A DNA stretch of 64,000 nt from Ovis canadensis (GCF_042477335.2 NC_091255.1:49206501-49270500); one strand, 5' to 3'. Numbered from the stretch's first letter, positions 10,051-22,449 are shown. The notes: generated by a model from the sequence alone, not told the origin. Numbers and translations: made by a program.

Positions 10051-11290
10051 CAGTTTCTTGGCATCAGTTAGTTGTTGGTGAGGAGATGGGGGGTTGGAGT
10101 TTGCATGAGTTTAGTCTACTTAAGCAACCCCTATACTCACCTTCCCCAAACACCACTGCTCTCCCATCAGAAAAGGTAATAGTTTTCTACCCTGGGCCCA
10201 GGCTTCAAGGCCTTTATCTGGCACCTGGGTTCATAGCCATATTTTTTTCTACTTGATTGCCTGTCTCAATATAAATCTCTGCCATGTGCATCTTTTTCTA
10301 CTTATATCATTTTCTTTTGTCCATGGGAGCAGGCAGTGTGTCCAGCTTTGTGACTGTTTTATCTTTTTTCTTGTTTGTAGGCTTGTCCCTCATGAGGAGC
10401 CTAGAATATTACCCCTCTCTCCCAAAGGATGCTGCATAGAAGACCATCTGAAGCTACCACGATTGCTGCGAATTCTCAACATCTCAGATTCCACTGGGTT
10501 CTCCACCAAAATGGTAGTCAACAGCCCAACCCAACAGTTTTTCCAACTGGACTCAAGCCTTCTTGTCTCATTTCCTGATATCAGGGTTGTGGGGCTGGAG
10601 TGGGGGTAGGGAGTGAGAAAGCAAGCATGGAGGCTTCCTTGTGCCCCCACTAAGTCTTGAGTTCCTGAAGACAGGGGCTTTGTCTTCTCCTTTTTATGTC
10701 CCCAGAAGAGAATATGGTGCCGGAGAGACAGATGCACAGTGATGTCTATCAGATGAGCGAATGAAGGTGGCTCAGGGGCATTTCTGACGCACTAAACAAA
10801 TGGCCACACTGATGGATTGTCCTGCTTGGCCCTCAGGCAGGAGTCACTTGGCACAGGTTTCAGCTTCTGACGTCCCCGGAACCCTGTGGGCACAGTTACT
10901 GGGAAATCTTTCATTTTTACCACATCTTCTAAGCTTCTAAAGCAGCTCAGGAAGGGGGAGGTTTTCTTAGAGAGCCTAACCCCTTGATATTCTGGGTGGG
11001 TTGTTGAAAATCGACCTGGAGAGCAATCAGAAGAGACCCACTGCTCTTTAGGGGGCCCTGGGATTGTAGAATGATCGGGGCCCAGGGAAGGGGGAGACCC
11101 CTCTCTTTTTTATCTTCCAGAGAAGGGTTCATCTTACTGTAGTGGGTATTTCTTAAAGTTGGGATGAAAAAGATGAAGGGTTCAGTTCACACAGAAGAAT
11201 TTTCCTCTGCAGACAGTTTTTCTCTTGTCATTAAAAACCAGAAAAGGAAGAAAATACAAAGGAAAGAAATCTTATACGTACCAAGATGCT
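10051..11290. other. Intergenic, nothing recognised
   Basis: 1.2 kb without a recognisable repeat. The open frames at 10253-10609 (+) and 10390-10737 (-) overlap each other and show no family signature. Confidence 0.5.
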
Positions 11291-11294
11291 AACT

Positions 11295-11740
11295 GTGCTC
11301 AAGAATCTAGAGGAACTTAGAGAAAGACAAATATCATATGATACCCCTCATACGTGGGTATCAAATGTGGGTGCTCATATGTGGCTATCACTCATGTGTG
11401 ACATCACTTGTAATTGGCATCTAAAAAAACGATGTAAACTAACTCATTTGCAAAACAGAAATGGACTCACAGATTTTGAAAACAAACTTATGTGGGGGAG
11501 GGGAAGGATAAATTCAGAGTTTGGAATTAACGTGCTACTCGATAAAAATAGCTTACCAACAAGGACCTGCTGTGTAATACAGAGAACTCTACTCAATATT
11601 CTATAATAACCCGTATGGGAAAAGAGTCTGAAAAAGAATGAATACATGCATACGCATAACTGAATTACTTTTCTGTACACCTGAAACTAACACAATATTG
11701 TAACTCAACTATACGCCAATAAAATTTACAAAAAGAATTG
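11295..11740 (+). mobile_element. L1 3' end
   Basis: Artiodactyl L1 terminus: CTCACAGATTTTGAAAACAA, GGACCTGCTGTGTAATACAG, TGTACACCTGAAACTAACAC, CAACTATACGCCAATAAAAT. 5'-truncated and diverged. Confidence 0.78.
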
Positions 11741-12955
11741 AAACAGGCTGTGTTGGTCAACTGGTCCCAGGGTATTGTTTCTATTTACTCAACTTCTGTT
11801 CTTAAGAAAATACTGCCCATCCAATTCCTTAGGAATTCCTCTTATCTTTTGAATCTAACAAGAAACAAGCCAAGAGAAACCTATCCCCACTGTTAAGGTG
11901 TCTGTTCCAGTGGGATAAGGTCCAGCACTAGGGGCAGAAAGAATTTAGGAGAGGCCCCCATGAGTTTAGCGCCGGAGGCAGGTGGGTGCTGTTCTAGGTA
12001 TCACATATTGTTGTAGACTCAAACGTCTTCCTCTGGCTTCCCTAGGAAATGGTTAATCCATTTACACCGTCTCTTCTGAAAGCATCCTTCATCCCAGCAG
12101 GATGTAAATGGCAATTGCTGCTATTTATATCTCCATCTTCAAGAAATAGCTGCCTTGCTTACATTTTATTGCCCGAGTTAGTGTTTTTCATTGTGTGGAA
12201 CCATGAGGTGGGCCTAGGAGAATGGATTAATTAATCTTGTGTTTAACAAGCATCTTTCTTGAGTGTCTATTGGCTCCTGTGACTTTTATCTGTATGTTGC
12301 CGACTTTTAAACTTTTTTTTTGCTTTGACCGCTGTCTTTAACATTAAATTCCTATTTTTAACAAAAAAGAAGAGGAAGAGAGAGAGGTAGAGAGAGAGGG
12401 GGAGAAGAAATAGGATGTAAATCATAGAGGGTAGCCTATAGAAATCATTCTGTAATACATATTCAGTGATTCTGTTTCCAGGTACAGAAGTTGAGGCCAC
12501 GAGATACCTAAAGTCTCATAGAAAACCAGTGGCAGAATTCAGACCAGGGCTTTCCCCAAAGGTCCTGGATAGACCCTTGAAGTCACGGCATCATAACTGA
12601 TTCACATCCTCTTGGGCCCTATTGTTCTACGCAGGAGACTGGTCTTCTCATGGGCAGGGATCTTCCACTTCATCCTCTGTACGTCCCTGCACCTCCCAGC
12701 CTGGTGCTGGTAGAGCCTGGTGATTCCAGAGGGATATGAGGAGTTAAACTGGGTGGTTAAATTTGACTTGTGAGACTCAGTGGTAAACAGCATGAAGCGA
12801 GGCAGGCGGGCCCCACCCCATCCTCTCTACTCAGCTATGTCTGAAAAGACTTGGCTCGAACCTTGTCTTATTTAAGAAGACTGTCTAGACCAACTCCGTC
12901 TCTGAATTTTGGAGCAATTCCTGTCTGAATCTCTCATTTAGGACCCTCTTTATCT
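11741..12955. other. Intergenic with a GA-rich patch
   Basis: Mostly unique. A purine run at about 12367-12412 (AGAGGAAGAGAGAGAGGTAG and on) is low-complexity. Nothing else is recognised. Confidence 0.5.
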
Positions 12956-13141
12956 GGTGGCTCTCACTGGTGAAGAATCTGCCTGCAACGCAGATGAGGG
13001 CAGGAGACAAGGATTGGATCCCTGAGTCGGGAAGATCCCTTGGAGAAAGGAAATGGCAACTCACCCCAGTATTGCCTGGAAAATCCCAACCCATGGTGTC
13101 TCAAAAGAGTCGGACATGACAGGGCGACTGAACAATAACAA
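12956..13141 (+). mobile_element. BOV-A/Bov-tA SINE
   Basis: GGTGGCTCTCACTGGTGAAG head, GAAATGGCAACTCACCCCAG middle, GAGTCGGACATGACAGGGCG tail and AACAATAACAAAA end. Confidence 0.9.
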
Positions 13142-13159
13142 AATGTACTGATTTATGTG

Positions 13160-13385
13160 AGGAGGAGGCGGCATTGGTTCTAAGTGTGGGTTGTGGCTAT
13201 CAAGCCTGTGTTTAAGCTCCACTCCATCCTTTTTAGCCCTGTGATCTCAGGTGACTTCTCTGAGCCTCCGTTTACCTGTAAGAAAGCTCTAGTGACAGTT
13301 CCTCCCTCTCAGGCTCCTTGTAAGGATTAATTGGGACAAGCCACGAAAAGCATTCAGTGCCATACCAGGCCCTCAGCACATTTTA
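13160..13385 (+). repeat. MIR SINE fossil
   Basis: Long MIR match: CCCTGTGATCTCAGGTGAC, CTCTGAGCCTCCGTTTACC, GTAAGGATTAATTGGGAC, ending ACCAGGCCCTCAGCAC. Confidence 0.8.
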
Positions 13386-13964
13386 GCTATTATTGTAAAT
13401 GTTCACAATGGAATGTTTTGTTTCTCTGCCTTCGTTGAGCATGGTTACCTTACCTGTGAACTGGAGGAAACAATGGGCGATAGTGGTGGATTGTTATGAC
13501 AACCAAATGAGAGGCTACATATGAAAATGCTTTGTAAACTCTTCAGGTTTGGGTGTGAAGTGTGACCGCCCCCAAGATCACACAGCTGGTAAGAGGTGGC
13601 ACCCTCCTGGAAAAACCACACCCACCTCCAACACATACACACATACACACAACACCACCACCAGAAGACCTCTAGGTGGTCTGACCCCCAATGCCATTCC
13701 TGTTCCTTGGTTATTTCAATGGCCATTCATTGAGAACTCCCAGGCCTTCTGAACCAGCAGGGGTGGGATAGAAAAAGGTGATTAGCACGTGGACTTCATC
13801 CTCAGGAAGCTTACAATGCAGCAGGGGGTAGTGTGAGCAAATGTATTCTAAACAAGGCCAAGTGACACAGAGCAGTAGCAACAGAAAGACAGAGGGAGGG
13901 GAAGTTTGAGGGTGAGAGGTGGTTTCATGGCAGGCTTGGCCTTGGGGAAAGTCTTTGGTGGATG
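13386..13964. other. Intergenic, nothing recognised
   Basis: Unique sequence; a short CA-rich patch lies at about 13629-13655. Confidence 0.5.
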
Positions 13965-14340
13965 AGTGGTGTATTCTTTGCTCTGGTTGCCAAAACAAAC
14001 TGGGTCGAATACACAATGGGTATTTATTTTCTCACAGTCTAGAGGCTAGAAGTCCTAGAATCAAGGATTTGGCAAGACTGGTTTCTTCTGAGACCTCCTT
14101 CTGGGGCTTGCAGATGGATGCCTTCTTGCTGTGTATTCACATGCTCATTCCACGGTCTATATCCTAACACCATCTCCTTATAAAGATACTAGTCATATTG
14201 GATTAGAGCCTACCCAAATGACCTAATTTGACTTTAATTGTCTTTTAAAGGCCCTATCTCCAAATACATTCTGAGGTATTGGAGGTTAGGACTTAGCCAC
14301 ATTAACGGGTGGCAGGGGGCACACAGCCTATAACAAGTAG
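13965..14340. repeat. Ancient interspersed repeat, family not fixed
   Basis: The string TTTATTTTCTCACAGTCTAG, GAGGCTAGAAGTCCTAGAAT, TTGCTGTGTATTCACATG and CATTCTGAGGTATTGGAGG follows a common mammalian repeat that I recognise but cannot name with confidence. Confidence 0.6.
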
Positions 14341-14355
14341 AATGTTTTCTATTTG

Positions 14356-14505
14356 CGTGCGTCCGTGCTAAGTTGCTTCAGTCATGTCCGACTGTTTGCC
14401 TATGGACTGTAGGCAAACCTGTAGGGCTGTAGCCCTCCCGGCTCATCTATCCCTGGCATTCTCCAGGCAAGAGTGCTGAAGTGGGTTGACACACCCTCCT
14501 CTATT
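14356..14505 (-). mobile_element. BOV-A/Bov-tA SINE, truncated
   Basis: Antisense tail portion: AGTTGCTTCAGTCATGTCCG ... AAGTGCTGAAG-like core at about 14470-14490. The tRNA-like head is missing. A short internal duplication (GACTGT/TGCCTATGGACTGTAGGC) occurs near 14390-14415. Confidence 0.85.
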
Positions 14506-14605
14506 TTCTATTTACACTTTTTCAATGATAAAAATATTCATAAAATGTGAACTGCTGAAAAGCCCAAGAAGGAAAATAAAACCACTAAGAGATGATCATA
14601 TCTGT

Positions 14606-14652
14606 GCTATATATATATTATATGCTATATATATTATATTATATATATATTA
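14606..14652. repeat. AT-rich microsatellite
   Basis: TATATA-type repeats with TTATATGC interruptions, self-complementary. Confidence 0.9.
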
Positions 14653-17600
14653 AAAACCTTTTAAAGTGGGCTTACACCTTATGGCACCTGTTGTTTTCAA
14701 ACCTGCAATTTTCACTTGACAAGTATCTGATGAACTTTCCTCCTCATCATTAAATATTCTTCCACAATATCACTTTTAATGGTTGCGTGGTGGTCTGTCA
14801 GAAGGATGTGTCTAACATCAGCCAATGGATAGTGACATTTTGATTGACCAAGTTTGGGACAGAGACGTAGTCTTATGGGAGGAAATGGTATGAGATTCAA
14901 GGGCATAGTAATTGGTTACATAAACTTGAGCAAACTGAGCCAAAAGAATTATCAGAATCAGGTAGATTATACTTGTAAGAATGTATCTTTTTTTTTTTTT
15001 GGTGGGGATACATTGTGGGTGAGAGGGCACTGCCGCTTCTGAGAAGCCCCAAAGTGTCCTAAGAATGAACCAGCTGTACAGTTTATGTCTGACTAATTAA
15101 GAATCTCAGGCCTTACGGGGCAACTGAAATTCAATATTTGACTTTATACTGTGAGACTGAGCTTGATGAGCACTTAATTGTTTTAATTGAGATGCTGCTT
15201 TTTCATGAGTGATTCTTAGTGATTGGTGATGATTACTTTCTTCATCCCTCACTCCCCTCTTTTTCTGCCTCACTGTCTGTTCCTGATGAGGAGAAGTCTT
15301 TGATAAAACAAAGCCAAGAGTCAGGGACTTAGTGATAGACAGGTACTTTTCTTGTTTCATGCTGAAGACTCTGAAGGATCAAAAAGGGAAGTTGGACCAG
15401 GAGGGCTTCTAGGGAGAGAGGAGGTGGGGAGACGATGCCATCCGTGTGGGTTTTAAATGATCCAAAGGGTGCTTCAGTAGGGGAAACACTTAGGTTTCAT
15501 TTGCTCTTTCGTGCAGGTGGGAGAAGGGGAAAATTGAGTGATCTTCCTGTGATTTGACAGAGAAAGCCCATAGGACAGTTGAGGGATGCTGAGATGTCAG
15601 CTCCAGTGTGATTTCTAAGACAACCTATCCTCAAGTGAGAAAACCAGTCAGATTCACAGATGTCTTTCAGGCCCCTTTTTATGGTTGTCTTTCAGGCAAC
15701 CATTTCTAAAGCTTTAGGGATCTCACCAGACCCTTTCGTTGATCAAATGTGTCCAGGGTCAGATTTGTTCAAATCAAGTCCGGCCTGAAAGAGGAACGAA
15801 AAAATCATGTGAGTCCACACATCACCCTGGAGAATAAGATTTATATTCTTGTGAAAATCTTCAACCTGACACCTTATTAAATCTGATTCTTTGAAGTATT
15901 TTTTGGATATAGAGTGGCACTTCTCCCTCCCTAGCTTCGGGGCAGACAAGCCATTGTCTGTAGTTCCTTCCTAGATACTGGTGTTTATGATGCTGGCCTG
16001 CATTGGGGAGCAGTGGGGTGGGTAGGTTGGTGACTTTATCAGCTGGCATCACAAAGCAGAATGCAGACCCGCTGAGGTCCGTTTTACTGGCAGAAATGGG
16101 AAAAGGATCAAGAGAATAATACTTATTAATTGTGCCATGCTGAGTGTATATTGCTTTTTACTTGCCATCCTTTGAATTCCCCGTGATTGCAGAAATTGTA
16201 AGGCTTTCTTCTGGTGACGGATTGTATTGACACCCCTCCCTCGTGCCGTGGGCGTGAAAAGTGTTATGTAAATGATTGCTACTTCTAGGAGCTAGCAACC
16301 CCTCCACTTTAGTGAGGACACAGGAAAAGTGAATCTGGGAAGGACGTAATTCATGCCAAACATTTTTCAAATCCACAACATGCCAACCCAGTTAAGATAA
16401 TCTGCTGTAAAAAAGGACAGATCAGTTTGCAACAATTCACCGCGTAATGACTTGAAACATTTCTTGTGCATTTTATGTTTTTTTTTTTTTCTTTTAACGT
16501 GAGTCTGTGATGAGATGGTACTGCATACCTAGCTCTGTAGGAAAACCACATAGGACCGGTCTCAAAGGCGGATGCACGCCCCCTCATTTGGTGCAAGTGA
16601 GTTTTGGGTGTCTTTCAGCACCCATCTCCAGTGCCTAGTGAGAGAGTTGTGCCACCCAGGAAAGTAGGACATGCTGCCGAGGAACAACACCCACATTCCA
16701 GCAGACATTAATCCTGGAGGCTGGCAACCCTTCTCCAAATGCCTGTAAAACAGCACTCTCTGCTGGGAACCAGTGGCCAGGGAAGCAAGTCATGCACCTG
16801 AGGAGGAAGCCCAGGTCAGTGATGCACCTAAGGCCCGATGCCAAGGTGCCCAGGGCAAGCGTGGTCCTCAGGTCATTTCTGCGTCATTCAATTATGAAAA
16901 GCTGGCTTTATTTAATTCATTTTAATTATGAGGGCTGCTTCCACCTCTTGGCAGAAGACACTGTCAGTGGGTGCAGAGTGAGGATGGGGACCAGGAAGCA
17001 AAAGTGCCACCTCCCTTGCATCTGTCGCTCACGACTGAAATGGCACCATGGCACTCCCCTTGTTACGCTTCATGAGTTGCAGTCCGAAGAACGCCAGAGG
17101 CAGGGCATTACCGGGGCCTCCTGGGTGCACAAGGAGGAGGTGTGAGGGGAAGGAATGTGTTTACATGACACAAAGGACAGTTGGTCTCATTCCCTCTTGA
17201 ATGTACATTTCTTGAGGGCAAAGGGTTTTGTGTCTTGTCTGGGTTCACCCAGAACCCAGCCTGGCACATCGTCGGAGCTCAGTAAGTATTTGCTAAATGA
17301 GTAATTCTCAAATGTTGAGCTGAGCTGGTCTTTCCAATGAAGTGGTCTCTTCACTGCAAAACTCTGTGGAGAACAAAGTGGTATAAGGCTGGGTGCCTGT
17401 CCCATGGTCGTGTGCTGCCCTGGATCCCCTTGGTATTCATCCATTCATGGAACATCCATCTCTTCTGTAATATACTGTGTCTAATAGTCACTGGGGTACA
17501 ATGATGAATGTCAACCAGTATTTTTGAATACCCTCCCTGAGTGGGGCTCCAGGGGTACCATGGTGACTCAGGTTGAGACCACATCCTTGGGAGGAAACAC

Positions 17601-17954
17601 ACAATGCACAAACCACAGATGGTGAGCGTCTCACACCACCTGGAAACAGAGGTGCTGGGAAAAGCTTCTCAGAGGTGGGCACATGTGGGCTGCATCTTGA
17701 TGGCAGGGTAGGCATTTGTGAGGCTGGGGCGAGACCAGGCGGAGCATTCAAGATGACTGTGTGAAGATCTGCCATCTCCCAAAGGCAGGCTGAGCTACCC
17801 TCCAGCCATACTTCCCCACTCCCAGCTTCCTCACCATCCAAACCCACTGATAGTATCTTTTCTTCTTACTAACTCCTTCATCGTTCACTCCCAGCCAGGC
17901 TCACCCGAGGGCCTGACTCCATAGTAAATGTATGGCACAGATGTAGTTATTATT
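14653..17954. other. Intergenic, free of young repeats
   Basis: 3.3 kb with no SINE or BovB. L2-like sequence is possible at 17180-17310. The AT-rich block at about 16880-16940 has several TAAT/ATTA cores and may be a conserved non-coding element. No gene is seen. Confidence 0.5.
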
Positions 17955-18135
17955 AGTAGTAATTTCTATTTATTTATTTAAATTTTTCCTTTACATTGGA
18001 GTAGAGTTGTTGACAATAGTGTGCTAGTTTCAGATGTACAGTAAAGTGATTCCGTTATACATATACCTGTATCTACTCTTTTTCAGATTCTTCCCCATAT
18101 AGGTTATGATATGTGTTATCATTAACCCTAGTAGA
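17955..18135 (-). mobile_element. L1 3' end
   Basis: Antisense L1 terminus: CATTGGAGTAGAGTTGTTGA, CTAGTTTCAGATGTACAG, AAAGTGATTCCGTTATACAT, CAGATTCTTCCCCATATAGG. Confidence 0.78.
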
Positions 18136-19410
18136 TGTACGAACTGTCCCCAGATCTTGGTGACATTATTGGTGCTGGCATGGCTTAGGGACAGCAAATC
18201 CCATTGAGCTGTCCTTGGTTGGTCTGGCTTACTTGGGGACTTGTGTAAGGGAGAAAAGGCTGGCAGGGTTAGGGCATTCTTGGGCTCTCTGTACCCATGA
18301 CTTCCTACCAGGCCCCACCCAGGACCAGAGGATGGTGAGCCTGTCCACACTGTCTAGCATAACGCAGAGCTAATGTCAGTGGGGCCGCCTGGATATGCCG
18401 ACAGCACCTACTGTTCATTTAGAGGCGTCCAGACTCAGGCGGGAGACCCTCTGAGAGAGCAATAGAGTGGTACACTGGACCTATGGGCACCTCCACCCCC
18501 AAGTTGGTTCTGATCTAGCAGTTCTTCAGGTCTCGAGTCTGAAACGTCAGAACCCAGTCACGTGTCTGTGACCAGAGGACGCTCTTAAAATGCCACTTGA
18601 AGAATGTTGTTTGGGTACTTTTACACATCAGCTGTTAATCTATACAGGATTTTCCCCTTCCCAGGGTAAAGTGAAAGAAGAGGAAGTGAAAACAGGAGGG
18701 GGAGAATTTAGTATAGCATCTCTAGCCTTACAGATAACAACCGAAAACCCCCTAGGCGTTGAACAGAGCCTTGTACTTTCTATAGCTCACCTGCATCCAT
18801 GGATTGCCTCATTTGGTTCTCAGAGCTCCCCCAGGTGGGAGGCAGGATTCTGAGCCGCCTGATTTCACTCTCATTTGCAGAGAGTAGGTGCTCCTTAGGC
18901 AGGAGGCAAGGGCTGGGGACTGGCTATCTTGATAGTAGTTCTTCAGAGCCATTCTAGAGAGGTGCTTTGGGTTTCTGAGTTTCTTCAGGGAATCTGGATT
19001 GAAGCTAATCCGTATCTGGTGGAGAAAGGTCTCTGTGACTAGGGATCTGAGCCAACAGTCCTTTGGCCAGAGCTCTTCGGCCAAACAGGACAGAAACATT
19101 GGTCTTCCTAGTGCTGAGTCACCACCATCTGCTGACCTTTCCAGCCACGGGACTCTCCTGGGTGCTGGGGATTCCCTACCTCAAAGCCCAGGGCCTCTGA
19201 GAAATTTTGATTGCATTATCTCCTACTGAGAAAGGGGTGGTCTTACCAGAGTCCAGTAGGCATGTTTTAACCTGTCTTGTTGCTTTAACAGTCTCCCATA
19301 ACAACTCATTCCTCTACCTCCCAGCCAGGAGGACCAAGTGGAGGCTGAGATTCAGCCTGGGTTTGGAATCAGAACCCTCCAGAGTATCCCCCCTCCACTT
19401 GAGCAACTGG
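18136..19410. other. Intergenic, nothing recognised
   Basis: 1.3 kb of unique sequence; short frames only. Confidence 0.5.
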
Positions 19411-19413
19411 CTT

Positions 19414-20071
19414 ATTGTGTGATCAAACCCAACTTGAATCTGAAGTCAATCTCCTGACCCCAGGTTGTGGTGAAGGAAAGTGCAGCGTTTATTGCAGGGC
19501 ACCAAGAAAGGAGTACAGGTGGCTAAAGCTCAAAACCCCCAAACCCCACGATGGCTTTCAAGGAAAGATTTTTAAAGAAAGGGTGAGGGAGAGGGTTGCG
19601 TGGTATATGATCAACTTGTGGACATTCTTCTGATTGGTTGGTGGTGAGATAATCAAGGATTAACATCATCAACCTTCTGGTTCCAACCAGTCTGGGGTTA
19701 CGTGCTTGTGGTCAGCATGTAGTTAGCATCTTCCATCTGGTGGGGGTTTCAGTTATCTGTGAAATAGCTCAAGGACATGGCTCAGAACATGACCTATAGC
19801 CCTTGAGGAGGGACTAAGTGTCCTTGACTTCGTTTAATTGCTAAGCTACAGTTATTTTGTCTTACTTGACTGTTTTCCTTGATTTTTGCATTTTCTCACT
19901 TCTCTAATTAAATTTGTTATTTGGGAAAGTCTAGGAGGCTGAAGTTTTTCTACAACTGAGAGGCAGGTAGAGGACATGTTGTGGGGGGTCTTCCCAGGAA
20001 GGCCCCATTGGGTCCTGCTTGGTTATAATCCCCCCTTTTTTTTGATACTCCTCAATCTGGAAGGGTAACAG
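19414..20071 (-). mobile_element. Probable solo LTR of an endogenous retrovirus
   Basis: On the minus strand the block begins near 20071 with TG, carries a CCAAT-type box (CCAATCAGAAG at about 19630-19640), has AATAAA at about 19487-19492 followed by a short R/U5-like piece, and ends in CA near 19414. No retroviral coding sequence adjoins it, so it looks like a recombined solo LTR. The family name and exact ends are uncertain. Confidence 0.55.
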
Positions 20072-21933
20072 GTGTAGGAAAAGAAAGGGGATGAAATTTT
20101 GGATAAGGAGGTTAACCATAAGCTTGGCAGAAGAACTCAGTTTTAGGGGAACTCAGTTTTAGTTGCTGCCCCTTTCTGTCTCTGTGCCAAACTTTCCACA
20201 GGTCCTTCCTTGCCTCCCATAGTGCCCTCTCTCTATCTCCCACTGACCTTTCAGAACCAGCTCAGATACCACACTTCTGAAGCCTTCCTTAGTGTCTGCA
20301 CACAGGAAAGTTTGTTTCCCTCCCCTGACTCATGGGACCATGCATGTGGCCTTTGGTAGAGACAGTCAGTGCATTTCTCTCCTCTTTCTCCAAGGGCCCA
20401 GGACCCCTCATCTCTGAGTGTGCTCCATCACAGAACTCTCAAACCGTCAGTAAGCGTTGAATGAATGGGTGGAGATCTGTCACTGGCTCCTCCACCTCTA
20501 TCTACCATCTTTTCTGGAGGAAAGGCAGTTTGTTCGTGTATTTCTGAGTAAGAGGCTCGAGAGGGAGCCAGGAAGAAATGTTCAGGGTAAATCCTGCCCC
20601 TCCCCCATCCTACCCCAAGATCTAGGAGAGCAGAATCTTATCAGGATTAGGGTCAAGGGCACCCAGTCAGGGTGATTTGAAAATGACAGAGCAGTTCACT
20701 GATCTGGGCAGGAGGAAGGGGGCAGAAATCTTTGCCAGCAGGGTCTGGGCCCTGGAGGAATTTGTTGGCCTGCAGGCATGGGGGAAGGGAGAAGTCAGTT
20801 TCCAGATGAGGCCAGGGAGGCTCCATCCAGGTGTGTTCCAGCTTCTTCTGGCTTTCTAGGGCCAGAGATGGAGGTAAATACAAGGAGCCAGGGTGCTGGG
20901 CAACCTCCAAGGGGGCCCCCTTTGACCCTAGAACCATGTTTCCAAATGGATACAGCTCAGGGACAGAGTCAGCTCAACCACTAGTCAAATGTCCTAGTTA
21001 ATTACCTACTTCCTTCTCTTCAGTCCACGGGAAGCCTAGGGTCCTGGGATGGGCACTGGCTGGAGACAGTGTGATGGGGATTCATTGGCATCCCTGGAGT
21101 CTTGAAACTGGACGAACAGGAAGCATCCTGTTTAAAACTGAAACAATCTCACACCTTTTGTGAAGTACCAAGGAGGAGTTGGTGGAGCCTGTGGTATGTG
21201 GGAGGAGCTATGAGGTACTGGACCCACCTTCCCACCCCCTGAGCTCGGCCCTCACCCTGAGGACCCTCCCTCCTTAGTCATCTTCACACCCGCCTCAGGG
21301 CTATAGCAAGTTGTCACTCAGCTTAGCTCAGCCCAGGAGCTGAATCTGTCTCCATCTCTTCATTTTGATGGCAGCCTGGGATTGTTTTCCTTCAGAGATC
21401 ATCTCTTGGAAGGACACCAGCTCTTATTACATCTCCCAGCTTGCCTGGAGGCCAGCTCAGCTAATCCAGCATCTTTGGCCACTGGATTTGCTTCTGGCCT
21501 GGGTGTTGCGACGCCACCTCTGGCACCAGTTGGGTGGGAAGACGGACAAAATAATTAAGCCCCATGAGTTGAAAGGAGAATTAATTCCCCTGTACAGGCT
21601 TTTGTTTCTTCTCTTCCTGGGTAACTTCAGATGTGTTAATCCAGGACTGTTCTTTTTTTCTTTTGTAACAGGTTTAATTTATAGCAGCACTGTTTTTTTT
21701 TTTTTTAAACTGCAGTTTTTTATTAGAATGTAGTCCGTGTGAACTTTATAACACTAAAGATATTTCCCTTGTTTATGGTGAAAATGACTTAACTATATGA
21801 AACCCAGTTTTGCCAAGAGGAATAAAAGATCACCCCTAATCTTACTACAAATTCACTGGATCTGGTTTCTGTGTTTTCCCTTCTAGTTTTTCTCTGGATG
21901 CATATTTAATTGTATGGGAATATGACTCCAACA
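20072..21933. other. Intergenic, L2-like remnant
   Basis: 20180-20460 reads like an old antisense L2 3' end (CAGAACCAGCTCAGATACCA, GAAGCCTTCCTTAGTG). A 16-bp direct duplication lies at 20133-20162. 20460-21930 shows no recognised element apart from T-runs near 21650-21705. Confidence 0.5.
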
Positions 21934-22211
21934 CCGAGAAGGCAATGGCAACCCACTCCAGTACTCTTGCCTGGAAAATCCCATGGATGGAGGAGCCTGG
22001 TAGGCTGCAGTCCATGGGGTCGCTAAGAGTCAGACACGACTGAGCGACTTCACTTTCACTTTTCACTTTCATGCACTGGAGAAGGAAATGGCAACCCACT
22101 CCAGTGTTCTTGCCTGAAGAATCCCAGGGACGGGGGAGCCTGGTGGGCTGCTGTCTCTGGGGTCGCACAGAGTCGGACACGACTGAAGCAACTTAGCAGC
22201 AGCAGCAGCAG
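21934..22211 (+). mobile_element. Bov-tA SINE dimer with AGC tail
   Basis: Two tail units (GAGAAGGCAATGGCAACCCA and GAGAAGGAAATGGCAACCCA) joined by TTCACTTTTCACTTTCATGC and ending in an (AGC)n run. This is the arrangement typical of young bovid Bov-tA2-type copies. Confidence 0.92.
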
Positions 22212-22222
22212 TCTGAGAGTGT

Positions 22223-22438
22223 TGGCTACCCAGGTGGCTCAGTGGTAAAGAATCCACCTGTCAATGCAGGAAACGTGGGTTAGATCTCTGGGTTGGGAAG
22301 GTCCCCTGGAGGAGGAAATGGCAACCCACTCCAATATTCTTGCCTGGGAAATTCCATGAACAGAGGGGCCCGGTGGGCTGCAGTACATGGGGTTACAAAA
22401 AGTCAGACACAGCTGAGTGACTGAGACATAGGAAGCAA
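22223..22438 (+). mobile_element. BOV-A SINE with intact target-site duplication
   Basis: Full head and tail (CCAGGTGGCTCAGTGGTAAA ... GTCAGACACAGCTGAGTGAC). Flanked by the 11-bp direct repeat TCTGAGAGTGT at 22212-22222 and 22439-22449, which marks retrotransposition directly beside the preceding SINE. Confidence 0.93.
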
Positions 22439-22449
22439 TCTGAGAGTGT

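Noticed and set aside
9843-10256. 137-codon plus-strand frame
   Set aside because: It begins in a MIR and crosses the period-10 minisatellite, whose 10-bp unit keeps the frame open by repeat structure.
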